In this document: positions 23,874 to 32,365 of the stretch, one piece after another
Layout: each line of letters opens with the position of its first letter
Position numbering within the stretch: the stretch's first letter is position 1
Origin: Variovorax sp. WDL1
Lineage (GTDB): Bacteria; Pseudomonadota; Gammaproteobacteria; Burkholderiales; Burkholderiaceae_C
Direction: 5' to 3'
Assembly (NCBI RefSeq): GCF_001541225.1
Contig: NZ_LMTS01000009.1
Coordinates: 15,775 to 49,857, forward strand
DNA length: 34,083 nucleotides
Made by a program: the position numbers and the translations under genes
The notes under the pieces: model-generated
Seen by the model: only the letters and a program-made list of their open reading frames with translations
Told to the model about the DNA's origin: nothing
Databases searched by the model: none

Positions 23874-24974
23874 TCACGCCAACCTGAACTCCTGCGCCTG
23901 CCTCACCACCGCCGCCTTGTCGAAGGCATTGATCTCGTCGATCAGCTCGTTGGTGAACACGTTGCGCAGGTCACCCAGCTGCTGCGGCAGCTGCGGGTTG
24001 GCGGTCGAGCGCGCGGTGATGGCGACGATCTGCTGCCATTCCTCCTGGCTCGACGCGCCCCAGCGCTGGTCGGGGTCGTCCGGGCGCCGGATCCAGTTGT
24101 CCTTGCGCCGCCCGAGGATGAGCTCGATCTCCTTGCGGCTCTCCGCGTCGGACTTGTTCCTCGACTTCGTCTCGGGGTAAAGCGCCCAGTGGATGTTGAT
24201 CGCCTCGCCCAGGTTGGTGTGCGCGAACAGGGTGGACTTGGCGACCGCGCGGAAGAAGCCCACCACCGCCTTGCGGTCTTCCTTGAGGTCCTTCTTGCGA
24301 ATGCCCATCCAGCCGGCACCCAGCCGCGCATAGTTGGGCGGCAGGTCCAGGTAGCGCAGCGGCATGCCCACCGCCTCGATGCGCGCGGCGGCCGTGTCGT
24401 AGGTGACGATCGCATCGACGTTCCCCTGCGTCAGCGCGGTGCCGGCCACGCCCGAATCGCCGACGGCGATGAAGTTGATGTCCGACGCGTTCATGCCGAG
24501 CTCGCCGTACATGGTCTGCAGCGCGAAGACGCCGCCGTCGCCCTGGTTGCGGATGCCGATGCGCTTGCCCGCCAGGTCCTTGATCGTCTTCACCGGGCTA
24601 TCAGGCTTGACCACCACCACGTTGGCGTTGCGAGGCAGCCAGTTGTAGACCGCGATGATGCCCAGTTGCGGCTCCTTGGCGATGGCCGGCAGGTACACCC
24701 CGGGCGCGAGCGATCCGAATTCGGCCTGCCCGCGCGCGATGCCGACCATCGCCTGGTTGACGCTGCTCATGTTGACGAAGTCGAGTTCGACTCCCTCCTG
24801 CTCGAAGTAGCGCAGCTTCGGATGCCGGCCGCAGGTGATGAAGCATTGCTGCGCATCGACGATGCCCACGGAATTCGCGCCGCGGAACACTTTGCGGCCC
24901 TGGGCCGTGACGCCCGCGGCCCAGACCGCCGCAAGGCCGCCGAGTCCCAGGTTGAAGTGACGTCGATCGATCAT
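23874..24974 (-). CDS. ABC transporter substrate-binding protein (NMT1/SsuA type)
   Basis: Periplasmic receptor of the NMT1/THI5/SsuA superfamily, 366 residues. The N-terminus MIDRRHFNLGLGGLAAVWAAGVTAQG has a twin-arginine-like RRHFNLG pattern, so Tat export is likely. The ligand-binding fold is visible as NSVGIVDAQQCFITCG, then QEGVELDFVN, MVGIARGQAEFG, and DLAGKRIGIRNQGDGG. Such receptors bind sulfonates, pyrimidine-like or aromatic acids. It is the last gene of a seven-gene minus-strand run (46 bp after the permease) and abuts the Rhs remnant, whose repeat starts 32 bp past its stop. Confidence 0.92.
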   Translation of the reverse strand: MIDRRHFNLGLGGLAAVWAAGVTAQGRKVFRGANSVGIVDAQQCFITCGRHPKLRYFEQEGVELDFVNMSSVNQAMVGIARGQAEFGSLAPGVYLPAIAKEPQLGIIAVYNWLPRNANVVVVKPDSPVKTIKDLAGKRIGIRNQGDGGVFALQTMYGELGMNASDINFIAVGDSGVAGTALTQGNVDAIVTYDTAAARIEAVGMPLRYLDLPPNYARLGAGWMGIRKKDLKEDRKAVVGFFRAVAKSTLFAHTNLGEAINIHWALYPETKSRNKSDAESRKEIELILGRRKDNWIRRPDDPDQRWGASSQEEWQQIVAITARSTANPQLPQQLGDLRNVFTNELIDEINAFDKAAVVRQAQEFRLA

Positions 24975-25019
24975 GGGGTGCCCTCGCTTTCTGAAGAAGA
25001 TGGGATTGGGGGTTGTGAA

Positions 25020-25889
25020 TCAGGCGCTCACGGTCTTGTGCGCGTCCTCGACCGGCATCCAGCCCAGTACGCGCCGGCGCACCAGCCGCAGCGCGCCGGT
25101 CAGCGCGACGCCGATGAGGGACAGGATCACGAACACGGCGAAGCTGCCGCCGGTGTCCAGCCGTGCGTCCATCTGCAGGATCAGCACGCCCAGGCCGGCC
25201 TGCGCGCCGATGAACTCGCCCACCACGGCACCGACCACGGAGAAGGCCGCGGCCATGTCCAGGCCGGCGAAGATATAGGGCAGCGCGCTCGGGAACTTGG
25301 CCTTGACGAAGATCTGCCAGCGCGTGGCCGACAGCGAGCGCAGGAGGTCGATGCGGTCCAGGTCGATGGCCTTGAAGCCGGCGATGCTGGTCACCAGCAC
25401 CGGGAAGAAGGTGAGCATGCTGACGATGGCCACCTTGGAGCCGATGCCGAAGCCCATCCACATGACGATGATCGGCGCCACCGCCACCTTGGGCAGGCTC
25501 TGCAGCGCAGCGATGTACGGCCGCAGCAGCACCTCGAGGAAATCGAGCTCCGAGATCACGATGCCCAGCAGCAGCCCGATGGCGCTGCCGACGAAGAAGC
25601 CGAGGAGGATTTCGACCAGCGTGATGTACGAGTGGAACCAGAAGCCGTCGCGTGCCAACGGCCCCGTGGCCAAGCCCTGGTACATCGCGACCGCGACGTC
25701 GCTGAAGGGCGGAAGCAGGAACTTCGGCACCTCGAAGAAGCGCACGCCGAACTCCCACGCCGCCAGCAGCACGACCAGCAGCAGGAGGGAATTGAAGCGC
25801 ATCGAGCGGAAGACCGACCGGCGTGCGCGTGCGGGGCGACGGGCCGCTGGGTCATGCAGGGCGGACAGGGGGGTGCTGTGGGATGACAT
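25020..25889 (-). CDS. ABC transporter permease (SsuC/TauC type)
   Basis: Inner-membrane permease of the nitrate/sulfonate/taurine family, 289 residues with about six membrane segments. The coupling loop is visible as RSLSATRWQIFVKAKFPSALPYIFAGLDMAAAFSVVGAVVGEF. The central ALQSLPKVAVAPIIVMWMGFGIGSKVAIV is also typical. It lies 23 bp after the ATPase gene and forms one importer with it and the downstream receptor. Confidence 0.94.
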   Translation of the reverse strand: MSSHSTPLSALHDPAARRPARARRSVFRSMRFNSLLLLVVLLAAWEFGVRFFEVPKFLLPPFSDVAVAMYQGLATGPLARDGFWFHSYITLVEILLGFFVGSAIGLLLGIVISELDFLEVLLRPYIAALQSLPKVAVAPIIVMWMGFGIGSKVAIVSMLTFFPVLVTSIAGFKAIDLDRIDLLRSLSATRWQIFVKAKFPSALPYIFAGLDMAAAFSVVGAVVGEFIGAQAGLGVLILQMDARLDTGGSFAVFVILSLIGVALTGALRLVRRRVLGWMPVEDAHKTVSA

Positions 25890-25912
25890 GGTTCGTTCGC
25901 TCCGTGGCGGGT

Positions 25913-26716
25913 TCAGTCCAGAGAGGCCTCGTGGTGGAAGATGCCGCGGATCTCGTGCGCGGCCGCGGTGAACACCGGCGAGCCGGTCACGTCGAGGTCG
26001 CGCGGGCGCGGCAGGTCGACCTGGATCACGCGCTCCAGCGAGCCCGGTCGCGGCGTCATCACGAACACCACGTCGCCCAGGAAGATCGCCTCGGGGATGG
26101 AGTGCGTGATGAGGATCACCGTCTTGCCGCTGGCGCTCCAGATGCGCTGCAGCTCGAGGTTCATCTGCTCGCGGGTCATGGCGTCGAGCGCGCCGAAGGG
26201 CTCGTCCATCAGCAGGATCTTGGGGTCGTGCAGCAGGGCCCGCGCGATCGAGGCACGCTGTTGCATGCCGCCGCTGAGCTGGCGCGGCAGCTTGTCCTCG
26301 AAGCCGTCGAGCCGCACCATGTGCAGCAGCTCCATGGCGCGCTGGCGCGCCGCCTTCATGTCCAGGCCCAGCACCTCGGCCGGCAGCATCACGTTTTCGA
26401 GGATGGTGCGCCAGGGCAGCAGGATCGAGTTCTGGAACACGAAGCCCACGTCCCGCCGCGTGCCCTGGATCGGCTGGCCGTCAAGGCTCACGCTGCCGTC
26501 CGAGTAGTCGAGCAGGCCGGCGACGATCCGCAGCAGCGTGCTCTTGCCGCAGCCGCTCGGGCCCACGACCGTGACGAAGCTGCCCTCGGTGATCGAAAAG
26601 TTGATGTCGCGCAGCGCCTGCACCGCGCCCGGGCCAGGCGCACCGAAGGTCTTGCTGAGCCGCTGCACGCGGATGAATTCGGGCGCCGGCGAGCGGCTGG
26701 CTTCGAGGACTGGCAT
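25913..26716 (-). CDS. ABC transporter ATPase (SsuB/TauB type)
   Basis: Cytoplasmic ATPase, 267 residues. Walker A is GPSGCGKST (52-60), Q-loop FVFQNSILLPWRT (Gln95), signature LSGGMQQR (147-154), Walker B ILLMDEPFGALD (167-178), switch His205 in LITHSIPEA. The pattern is that of nitrate/sulfonate/taurine importers. The ATG at 26716 lies 2 bp after the hydrolase stop, so catabolic enzymes and importer are translated from one message. Confidence 0.95.
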   Translation of the reverse strand: MPVLEASRSPAPEFIRVQRLSKTFGAPGPGAVQALRDINFSITEGSFVTVVGPSGCGKSTLLRIVAGLLDYSDGSVSLDGQPIQGTRRDVGFVFQNSILLPWRTILENVMLPAEVLGLDMKAARQRAMELLHMVRLDGFEDKLPRQLSGGMQQRASIARALLHDPKILLMDEPFGALDAMTREQMNLELQRIWSASGKTVILITHSIPEAIFLGDVVFVMTPRPGSLERVIQVDLPRPRDLDVTGSPVFTAAAHEIRGIFHHEASLD

Positions 26717-26718
26717 GT

Positions 26719-27516
26719 TCAGGACTCCTGGTTCGGCGATGCGAGGCAGAAACGGCGGATGTGGCCGGCGACAAGTTCCGGCGCCTGGATGCTTCCGGCA
26801 TGGCCGACGCCGGCCAACGCGACCGCCTCGCAGCGCGGGATGGCCCGCGCCATGCCCAGCGTGACGGCGGGCGGCACGACGCGGTCGAGCTCGCCGGCGA
26901 GCAGCAGGGTGGGCACGTCGATGCGCTGCGGTGGCAGCGCAGGGCAGTCGGCGACCGCGGCAAAGCGGCGCTGCGAGCGCGCGGATGCGGGCTGCGTGCT
27001 GCGGAAGATGTCCTTCCACTGCGGCTGCGCGGCCAGGAAGGCGGGGGCGAAGAAGAGCTCGGCCAGCGCCTCGGCGGTGTCCGGCAGCCCCTTGCGGAGC
27101 TCGCCGATGCGCGCCACGCCTTCGGGGTTCAGCGCCTCCAGCCGTTCGGGCAGCGGCCAGGTGCTGCCGAGCACCAGCCTCTGCACGCACTGCGGATGCC
27201 GTATCGCGAGCGCCTGCGCCACGCGACCGCCGAAGGAGGTCCCGTAGACATGGGCGCGCTCATGGCCCAGGGCTTCGAGCAGCGCTTTTGCATCGTCCGC
27301 CAGTTGCAGCAGGGTCGCGGGCGTTTCCGGTCCCTGCGTCTCGCCGCAATCGCGCTGGTCGTAGGCCAGCACCGTGAAGTCGCGCGCCAGGTGCGGCGTG
27401 ATCGCATCGAACATGCGGTGGCTGCCTTCGGCGCCGTGCATCAACAGCAGCAGCGGGCCGGCGCCGCTGCGCGTGAAGGCCGTACGGGCATCACCCGTCC
27501 TGCGGGTCTCAAGCAC
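26719..27516 (-). CDS. Alpha/beta hydrolase
   Basis: Alpha/beta-hydrolase of 265 residues, in the size range of meta-cleavage-product hydrolases and enol-lactonases. The oxyanion region is LMHGAEGS (about 25-32) and the nucleophile elbow is GTSFGG (Ser near 94). The acid is Asp in AGELDRVVPP and the base is His in GVGHAG. The start is a GTG at 27516 with GAGGAGG upstream. It overlaps the end of the VOC gene by 8 bases, implying coupled translation. In the context of a hydroxylase and a VOC enzyme it may hydrolyse a ring-cleavage product or an amide/ester; this is inference. Confidence 0.9.
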   Translation of the reverse strand: MLETRRTGDARTAFTRSGAGPLLLLMHGAEGSHRMFDAITPHLARDFTVLAYDQRDCGETQGPETPATLLQLADDAKALLEALGHERAHVYGTSFGGRVAQALAIRHPQCVQRLVLGSTWPLPERLEALNPEGVARIGELRKGLPDTAEALAELFFAPAFLAAQPQWKDIFRSTQPASARSQRRFAAVADCPALPPQRIDVPTLLLAGELDRVVPPAVTLGMARAIPRCEAVALAGVGHAGSIQAPELVAGHIRRFCLASPNQES

Positions 27517-27904
27517 GCTGCGCCTCCTCGCGCGTGTCGAAGGTCAGCTCGACCTTCAGGCCCTGCGGGTCGTGCAGGAAGATCTGGTGCAGCGGCCAGC
27601 CTTCTACCGGCGCCTCCTGGAACTGGATGCCCTGCTGCACCAGGAAGTCGCGCGTCTGCTGGATACCGTGCGCCCGGAAGGAGATGTGGTCGAGCGGGCC
27701 CGTGTTCGATGCCGGCCGCTCGTCGGCGAAGGCCGCCAGGTGCACCAGCGGCTGCCCTTCGGCATAGAGCCAGTAGCCGTCGAAGGGCATGACCGGGCGC
27801 GCGCCGGGCGTCAGCTGCAGCAGCCGCGTGTAGAAGTCCAGCAGCGCCGGCAACTGGTCTTGCTGGCAGCGGATGGTGAAATGGTTGAGGCCGGAGACTT
27901 GCAT
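27509..27904 (-). CDS. VOC-family (glyoxalase/extradiol-dioxygenase fold) protein
   Basis: A 131-residue metal-enzyme of the vicinal oxygen chelate fold. Candidate metal ligands are in the expected places: His8 (LNHFTI), His73 (LDHISF) and Glu119 (KVELTF). QIFLHDPQGLKVEL is the usual C-terminal motif. His-His-Glu ligation occurs in extradiol ring-cleavage dioxygenases and in some glyoxalase-like or epoxide-opening enzymes, so the chemistry is open. Its position between a FAD aromatic hydroxylase (20-bp gap) and an alpha/beta hydrolase (8-bp overlap) favours a role in ring cleavage or in processing a reactive intermediate. Confidence 0.88.
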   Translation of the reverse strand: MQVSGLNHFTIRCQQDQLPALLDFYTRLLQLTPGARPVMPFDGYWLYAEGQPLVHLAAFADERPASNTGPLDHISFRAHGIQQTRDFLVQQGIQFQEAPVEGWPLHQIFLHDPQGLKVELTFDTREEAQRA

Positions 27905-27924
27905 GGTGCCTTGTTCCTTTCCTG

Positions 27925-29526
27925 CTAGAGCGAGAGGATCCGTTGCAGGCTGCCACCCAGCTCGGCCACCGGATCGTGGGGCAGCCAGGCCATGCGCCAG
28001 GCGACGTGGCCGTCGGGCCGCACCAGCACCGCGCCGCGCTGGCCCATGTGGATGCCATCGGCTTCGTGCGCGGTCGTCATCTGGCGCACCTGGATCGGCA
28101 CGCCGGCCTTCTGCGCGACCGCGCGGGCGGCATCCATCCAGCCATCTGCCCTCGGGCCCGCCACCAGCACGAAATCCTTGTCGAACCAGTCCAGCGTGGA
28201 GCCGAGCCGTGCGAGGTCGGTCCAAAGGTGCGGGAAGCGTCCGCCGGGGCGGTCCGAGGGCTGGTAGTAGCGCGGCTGGTGCGGCGTCTTGACGGTGCCG
28301 TCGGGCACCACCGCGCCCGCGTCGTAGCTGAAGCCCAGGTCCTGGCCCGAGCTGTGGACGTGGTTGTCGGTGTCCTTGATCCAGAAGTCCATCTGCTCGC
28401 GGTTGCGCGAGCGCAGGGCCCGGTCGGTCTGGTCGAAGCGCGAGCGGTTGCCCAGGCTGAAGTCGGCGTTCGACTCGGCCACCGGCCGGCGCTCGGCGTC
28501 GTAGCTGTCGAGCAACCCCGCTCCGGCGCGGCCGTCCAGCACCAGCCTCAGCTTCCACGCGAGGTTGTGCGCGTCCTGGATGCCGGAGTTCATGCCGAAG
28601 CCGCCGTTGGGTGGAAAGCGATGCGCGGCGTCGCCGATCAGGAACACCCTGCCGCGGCTGAAGCGCGCCGCCACCTGCCGGCTCAGGCGCCAGGTCGACC
28701 GGCTGATCACCTTCACCGCCAGGTCGGGGATGCCGGCGTGCAGGCGCGCCAGCGCGACGACCTCATCGTCGGTGCGCGGAAGCGGGCGCTCGTCCTTCTC
28801 GGTCCCGACCTGCACCACGCTGAGCCAGCGGTCCCGGCCGTTGGTGTTGAGCACGGTGCCGATCGAGCCGTCGGGCGTGCCGGGCACGACGCGGTACCCG
28901 GCAGTGGTGTCGATGCGCGGCAGGTGCGAGAGGTCGGCCATCCAGTAGTCGTTGGCCATTACGGCCAGCGTCGAGGGCCCGCGCATTTCGATGTCGGCCT
29001 GCCGGCGCACGCTGCTGCCGGCACCGTCGGCGCCGATCAGGTAGGCGGCCTGCCACTGCTGCGTCTCGCCCGTGGCGAGCGAACGGGTGGTGACGACGAC
29101 GCCGTCGTCCTGCCGGGAGAAGCCGGCGAACTCGGTCCGGTAGAGGATGCGCCCGTGCTTCGCGGACTGTAGAAGGCGGAACAGCTCCTCCTCCACCACG
29201 TCCTGCGACACGATGCTCTTCCACGACGGCGACTGCCCGGTGTTCAGCTCGGGGTTGGTGCGTCCGTACTCGTAGCCGGAGAGCGAATCGACGATGGCGA
29301 AGACGTCGGTGCCCGCAGGCAGGCCGCGCGCGCGCACCCGGCCCTCGATCCCCCACTGGCGAAACAGCTCCATCGTGCGGGTGCTGCAGCCGCGCGCCTT
29401 TGGATGGGTGGTGACGCCCTCGGCGCGCTCGACCAGCACGAAGTCGATGCCGAAGCGTTCCAGCAGCACGGCCATCGATAGGCCGACCGGGCCGCCGCCG
29501 ACGATGAGGATGCGGGTGGTGTTCAC
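27925..29526 (-). CDS. FAD-dependent aromatic monooxygenase (PheA/TfdB/MhpA type)
   Basis: Single-component flavoprotein hydroxylase, 533 residues. Motifs: GGGPVGL (10-16, FAD adenine), GADGAGSSVRR (165-175, the DG fingerprint), and GDAAHRFPPNGGFGMNSGIQDAHNLAWKL (298-326, the GD motif plus the conserved PPxGGxGMN loop). A C-terminal thioredoxin-like region follows, as in phenol hydroxylase and MhpA. It should hydroxylate a phenolic or N-heteroaromatic ring with NAD(P)H and oxygen. It lies 36 bp downstream of the GGT-family gene in the same run. The substrate cannot be read from the sequence. Confidence 0.93.
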   Translation of the reverse strand: MNTTRILIVGGGPVGLSMAVLLERFGIDFVLVERAEGVTTHPKARGCSTRTMELFRQWGIEGRVRARGLPAGTDVFAIVDSLSGYEYGRTNPELNTGQSPSWKSIVSQDVVEEELFRLLQSAKHGRILYRTEFAGFSRQDDGVVVTTRSLATGETQQWQAAYLIGADGAGSSVRRQADIEMRGPSTLAVMANDYWMADLSHLPRIDTTAGYRVVPGTPDGSIGTVLNTNGRDRWLSVVQVGTEKDERPLPRTDDEVVALARLHAGIPDLAVKVISRSTWRLSRQVAARFSRGRVFLIGDAAHRFPPNGGFGMNSGIQDAHNLAWKLRLVLDGRAGAGLLDSYDAERRPVAESNADFSLGNRSRFDQTDRALRSRNREQMDFWIKDTDNHVHSSGQDLGFSYDAGAVVPDGTVKTPHQPRYYQPSDRPGGRFPHLWTDLARLGSTLDWFDKDFVLVAGPRADGWMDAARAVAQKAGVPIQVRQMTTAHEADGIHMGQRGAVLVRPDGHVAWRMAWLPHDPVAELGGSLQRILSL

Positions 29527-29562
29527 GTGGTTTCTCCTTGGTTCCTGTTCATCGCCGCGGGC

Positions 29563-31398
29563 TCAGCGCCCCACGGCATAGCCCTGCATGCCGCGCGGGC
29601 TGGCGGCCGCGCGCAGCACCAGGCGGCCGCGCGCGTCCCGCACGCGGCTGCACGCGGAGATACGGCTCTCCGACCAGGGCTCGTTGAGGTGGACGTCATG
29701 ACCCAGCTCGCGCAGCTGCGCGATCGTCGCCTCCGGAAAGCGCGGCTCGATGCTCAGGCGGTTCAGCGTGAGCGCGCGCGGCCAGAAGGACGAGGGGTAG
29801 TGCTTGACGTGGAAGGCCGGTGCGTCGATCGCCTCCTGCAGGTTCATGCCGTGCACCGCATGGCGCAGGAAGAAAGCGGTCGACCACTGGTCCTGCTGGT
29901 CGCCGCCGGGCGTGCCGAACACCATGCAGGGTTCGCCATCGCGCATCACCAGCGTGGGCGACAGCGTGGTGCAGGGCGCGACGCCGGACGCCAGGCTGTT
30001 GGGCAGGCCTTCGTCCAGCCAGGCCATCTGCAGCCGCGTGCCCAGCGCGAAGCCGAGAGAGGGGATCGCGGGGCTCGAGGAGAGCCAGCCGCCGGAGGGC
30101 GTGGCCGCGACCATGTTGCCCTGGCCGTCGATGACGCTGATCTGGCAGGTGTCGCCGACGAAGAGCTCGCGGTCGGCCCACTGCGCCACCGGCGGCAGCT
30201 TCAGGAAGGTGGGCTCGCCGACGCCGTAGCGGGTGTCTGCGGCGCGCAGGCTGCGTTCGCACACCCGCAGGTCGGGCAGGCGCGGGGAATGGCCGAGCGG
30301 GCAGCCGGGGTCGAGTGCACGTGCGGCCGCCAGCATGTCGACGCGCCCCCAGCGTTCGCGCGCGTAGTCGTCGCCCAGCAGTGCGTGCTGGGCCTCCGGG
30401 TCGGCGCCCGGCGCGCTGCCGTACCAGGCCAGCCGGTCGGCCAGGCTCAGCTTGGTGGCCTCCGCGATCGAATGGACGAAGCCCGGGCTCGTGGGCGCAT
30501 GCTGCTCGAGTGACGCGTGGCGCAGCATCGCGAGGTTCTGCAGCATCAGCGGTCCCTGGCTCCAGAAGCCGCACTTGGCGACCTCGAATGCGCCGAAGCC
30601 CAGGGTCAGCGGCGCCTCCGCGTCGGGGCGCCACGAAGCCATGTCGTCCAGGCGCAGCAGGCCCGCATGGCGCTCGCCGCTGGTGTCGCGCGCCTTCTGC
30701 GTGCGGCAGAAGGCATCGATCTCCTGCGCGACGAAGCCTTGCTGCCAGATGCGCATCGCGGCCTCGATCACGGCGCAGCGGCCGGGGCCGGCCTGCTGTG
30801 CCTCCTCGGCCACGCGCGCCATCGTCGACGCCCATGCGGGCAGGCACATCAGGCTGCCGGGCCGGGGCACGCGTCCCTGGTCCAGCCACACGTCCGCCGA
30901 CGAGTGCCACTCCTCGAGGAACAGGGGCCGCACCCCCAGGATCGCCTCCGCCAGGCGGGTGGATACGGGAAAACCTTCGCGTGCATAGCGTATCGCGGGC
31001 GCCAGCACCTCCTGCAGCGGCCAGCTGCCCTGCTCGAGCAGCATCGTCATCCAGGTCGCGAAGGCGGCAGGGACCGTGGCCGCCAGCAGGCCGATGCCCG
31101 GGACCTGTTCGAACCCGAGGCGCCCGAAGGCCTGGCGCGTGGCCTCGGCCGGCGCGCAGCCCTGGCCTTTCAGGGCGACGGCGCGGCGCTCGCGCTCGCT
31201 CCAGTACAGGATCGGCACCTCGCCACCTACCCCGTTGAGATGCGGCTCCACCACCTGCAGCACGAAGCCGGCGGCCACCGCCGCGTCGAAGGCGTTGCCG
31301 CCGCGCTCCAGCACGCCCATGGCAGTCTGCGCAGCCAGCCAGTGGGTGGAAGAGGCGACGCCGTGCGTACCGATGATTTCAGGGCGGGTGGTGAACAT
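29563..31398 (-). CDS. Gamma-glutamyltransferase-family Ntn-hydrolase
   Basis: GGT-family protein, 611 residues. Near the N-terminus is GGNAFDAAVAAGFVLQVVEPHLNGVGGE (33-60), where classic GGT has PHSSGIGGGGF; the changed Asn and Glu alter the glutamate-binding region. The autoproteolysis site and nucleophile are at GDTCQISVIDGQGNMVAATPSGG, with Thr417. Classic enzymes read TTHYSVVD, so Cys replaces the second residue of that motif. No clear signal peptide is seen (MFTTRPEIIGTHGVASSTHW), suggesting a cytosolic enzyme, unlike E. coli Ggt. It could cleave a gamma-glutamyl or other amide from the imported compound. It is the first gene of the run, facing the XRE-cupin regulator. Confidence 0.9.
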   Translation of the reverse strand: MFTTRPEIIGTHGVASSTHWLAAQTAMGVLERGGNAFDAAVAAGFVLQVVEPHLNGVGGEVPILYWSERERRAVALKGQGCAPAEATRQAFGRLGFEQVPGIGLLAATVPAAFATWMTMLLEQGSWPLQEVLAPAIRYAREGFPVSTRLAEAILGVRPLFLEEWHSSADVWLDQGRVPRPGSLMCLPAWASTMARVAEEAQQAGPGRCAVIEAAMRIWQQGFVAQEIDAFCRTQKARDTSGERHAGLLRLDDMASWRPDAEAPLTLGFGAFEVAKCGFWSQGPLMLQNLAMLRHASLEQHAPTSPGFVHSIAEATKLSLADRLAWYGSAPGADPEAQHALLGDDYARERWGRVDMLAAARALDPGCPLGHSPRLPDLRVCERSLRAADTRYGVGEPTFLKLPPVAQWADRELFVGDTCQISVIDGQGNMVAATPSGGWLSSSPAIPSLGFALGTRLQMAWLDEGLPNSLASGVAPCTTLSPTLVMRDGEPCMVFGTPGGDQQDQWSTAFFLRHAVHGMNLQEAIDAPAFHVKHYPSSFWPRALTLNRLSIEPRFPEATIAQLRELGHDVHLNEPWSESRISACSRVRDARGRLVLRAAASPRGMQGYAVGR

Positions 31399-31467
31399 GC
31401 AGTGGCCGAAAAGAAAAAGGATGGCGGAACTCGGACGGCGTCTCCAGGCTTCGCCATAGAATCGCCG

Positions 31468-31503
31468 TTACGGATACGTAATGTGTCTATTACGGATCGG
31501 TAA
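31468..31503. promoter_or_regulatory. Pair of 14-bp operator-like repeats between the GGT operon and the XRE-cupin gene
   Basis: TTACGGATACGTAA (31468-31481) and TTACGGATCGGTAA (31490-31503) are near-identical, each nearly palindromic (TTACG...CGTAA; TTAC...GTAA). They start 22 bp apart, two helical turns, so two dimers could bind one face of the DNA. They lie in the 173-bp divergent gap, 69 bp from each of the two starts, and are AT-richer than their surroundings. They are the likely binding site of the XRE-cupin regulator. Confidence 0.7.
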
Positions 31504-31571
31504 GTCAAGAGAGTCCGATGCCCGGGCTTTCCCTGAGGCGACCGCCGATCGACGGGCACGAGAGAGGAACC

Positions 31572-32288
31572 ATGCCGAGAAAAGCAGAGACGGAAGCGAA
31601 GCGGGCGAGCGTCGCCAGGGCCCGCAAGGCTCCTGCGGCCGCAGTCGCCGCCAACGATGGCAAGGCCTGGCGGCGCGCCGGCGGCGACCAGACCATGATC
31701 CACGAGCTGGGGCTGCGCATCCGGGCCGCGCGCGAGGAGAAGGCCCTGTCGCTCGCGCAGGTGAGCGAGCTGTCGGGCGTGCCCGGCGCCACGCTCTCGC
31801 GCATCGAGAACAGCAAGATGTCGCCGACCTTCAGCGTGCTGGCGCGCATCATGGTCGCGCTCGAGGTCGACTGGGTCGACCTGGTCGGGCCGAAGAAGCC
31901 GGCTCCCGGCGAGCCTGTCATGAGCTTCACCGAGGCCGGCGGCGGCATCGTGACGCAGGTGCGCGGCGAGCGTTGCGAGGTGCTGCACAGCGACGAGTCG
32001 GCCCAGTCGGCGCCGTTGCTGGTGGAGGTGCACTCGCGCAAGCTCAGCGACACCGGCGGTCTCGTCGGCCACCAGGGCGAGGAGTTCTGCTACGTGTTGT
32101 CCGGCGCGCTCGCCCTGCACATCGAGGGTCGCGAGCCCCGCATCATGAAGGCTGGGGACAGCGCGCTCTTCGACAGCACGACGCCGCATGCCTACCTGGC
32201 TGCGACGGCGGCCGGCGCGAAGATCCTGATCGTGGTGACGCGACCCTATGGCTCGCACATCCAGAGAGACATCCCCGGCTTGACCTGA
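31572..32288 (+). CDS. XRE-family regulator with C-terminal cupin domain
   Basis: A 238-residue regulator. After a basic Lys/Arg/Ala-rich lead (1-40) comes a Cro/CI-type HTH (about 45-100: LGLRIRAAREEKALSLAQVSELSGVPGATLSRIEN). A cupin_2 sensor domain follows (about 150-225: VGHQGEEFCYVLSGALALHI, then GDSALFDSTTPHAYLA). Such proteins (PuuR-like) sense small metabolites through the cupin. The ATG at 31572 has GAGAGGA upstream; the frame stays open to about 31518 but without a better ribosome site. Divergent placement and the paired repeats in the gap point to control of the GGT/monooxygenase/ABC run and of itself. Confidence 0.93.
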   Translation: MPRKAETEAKRASVARARKAPAAAVAANDGKAWRRAGGDQTMIHELGLRIRAAREEKALSLAQVSELSGVPGATLSRIENSKMSPTFSVLARIMVALEVDWVDLVGPKKPAPGEPVMSFTEAGGGIVTQVRGERCEVLHSDESAQSAPLLVEVHSRKLSDTGGLVGHQGEEFCYVLSGALALHIEGREPRIMKAGDSALFDSTTPHAYLAATAAGAKILIVVTRPYGSHIQRDIPGLT

Positions 32289-32320
32289 TCGCGCGCCCGA
32301 GGCCTGGGCGCTATAGGAGA

Positions 32321-32365
32321 ATGGCCGCCTCCTCCAACAATTCACTCGAGCCCACCGAGACATGA
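32321..32365 (+). other. Possible 14-codon upstream open frame, coupled to the HDOD gene
   Basis: ATG at 32321 follows TAGGAGA directly and opens a 14-residue frame (MAASSNNSLEPTET). Its TGA overlaps the HDOD start (ATGA at 32362-32365). The HDOD ATG has no ribosome site of its own, so translational coupling is possible. The spacing between AGGAG and this ATG is very short, which weakens the case. Confidence 0.3.
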
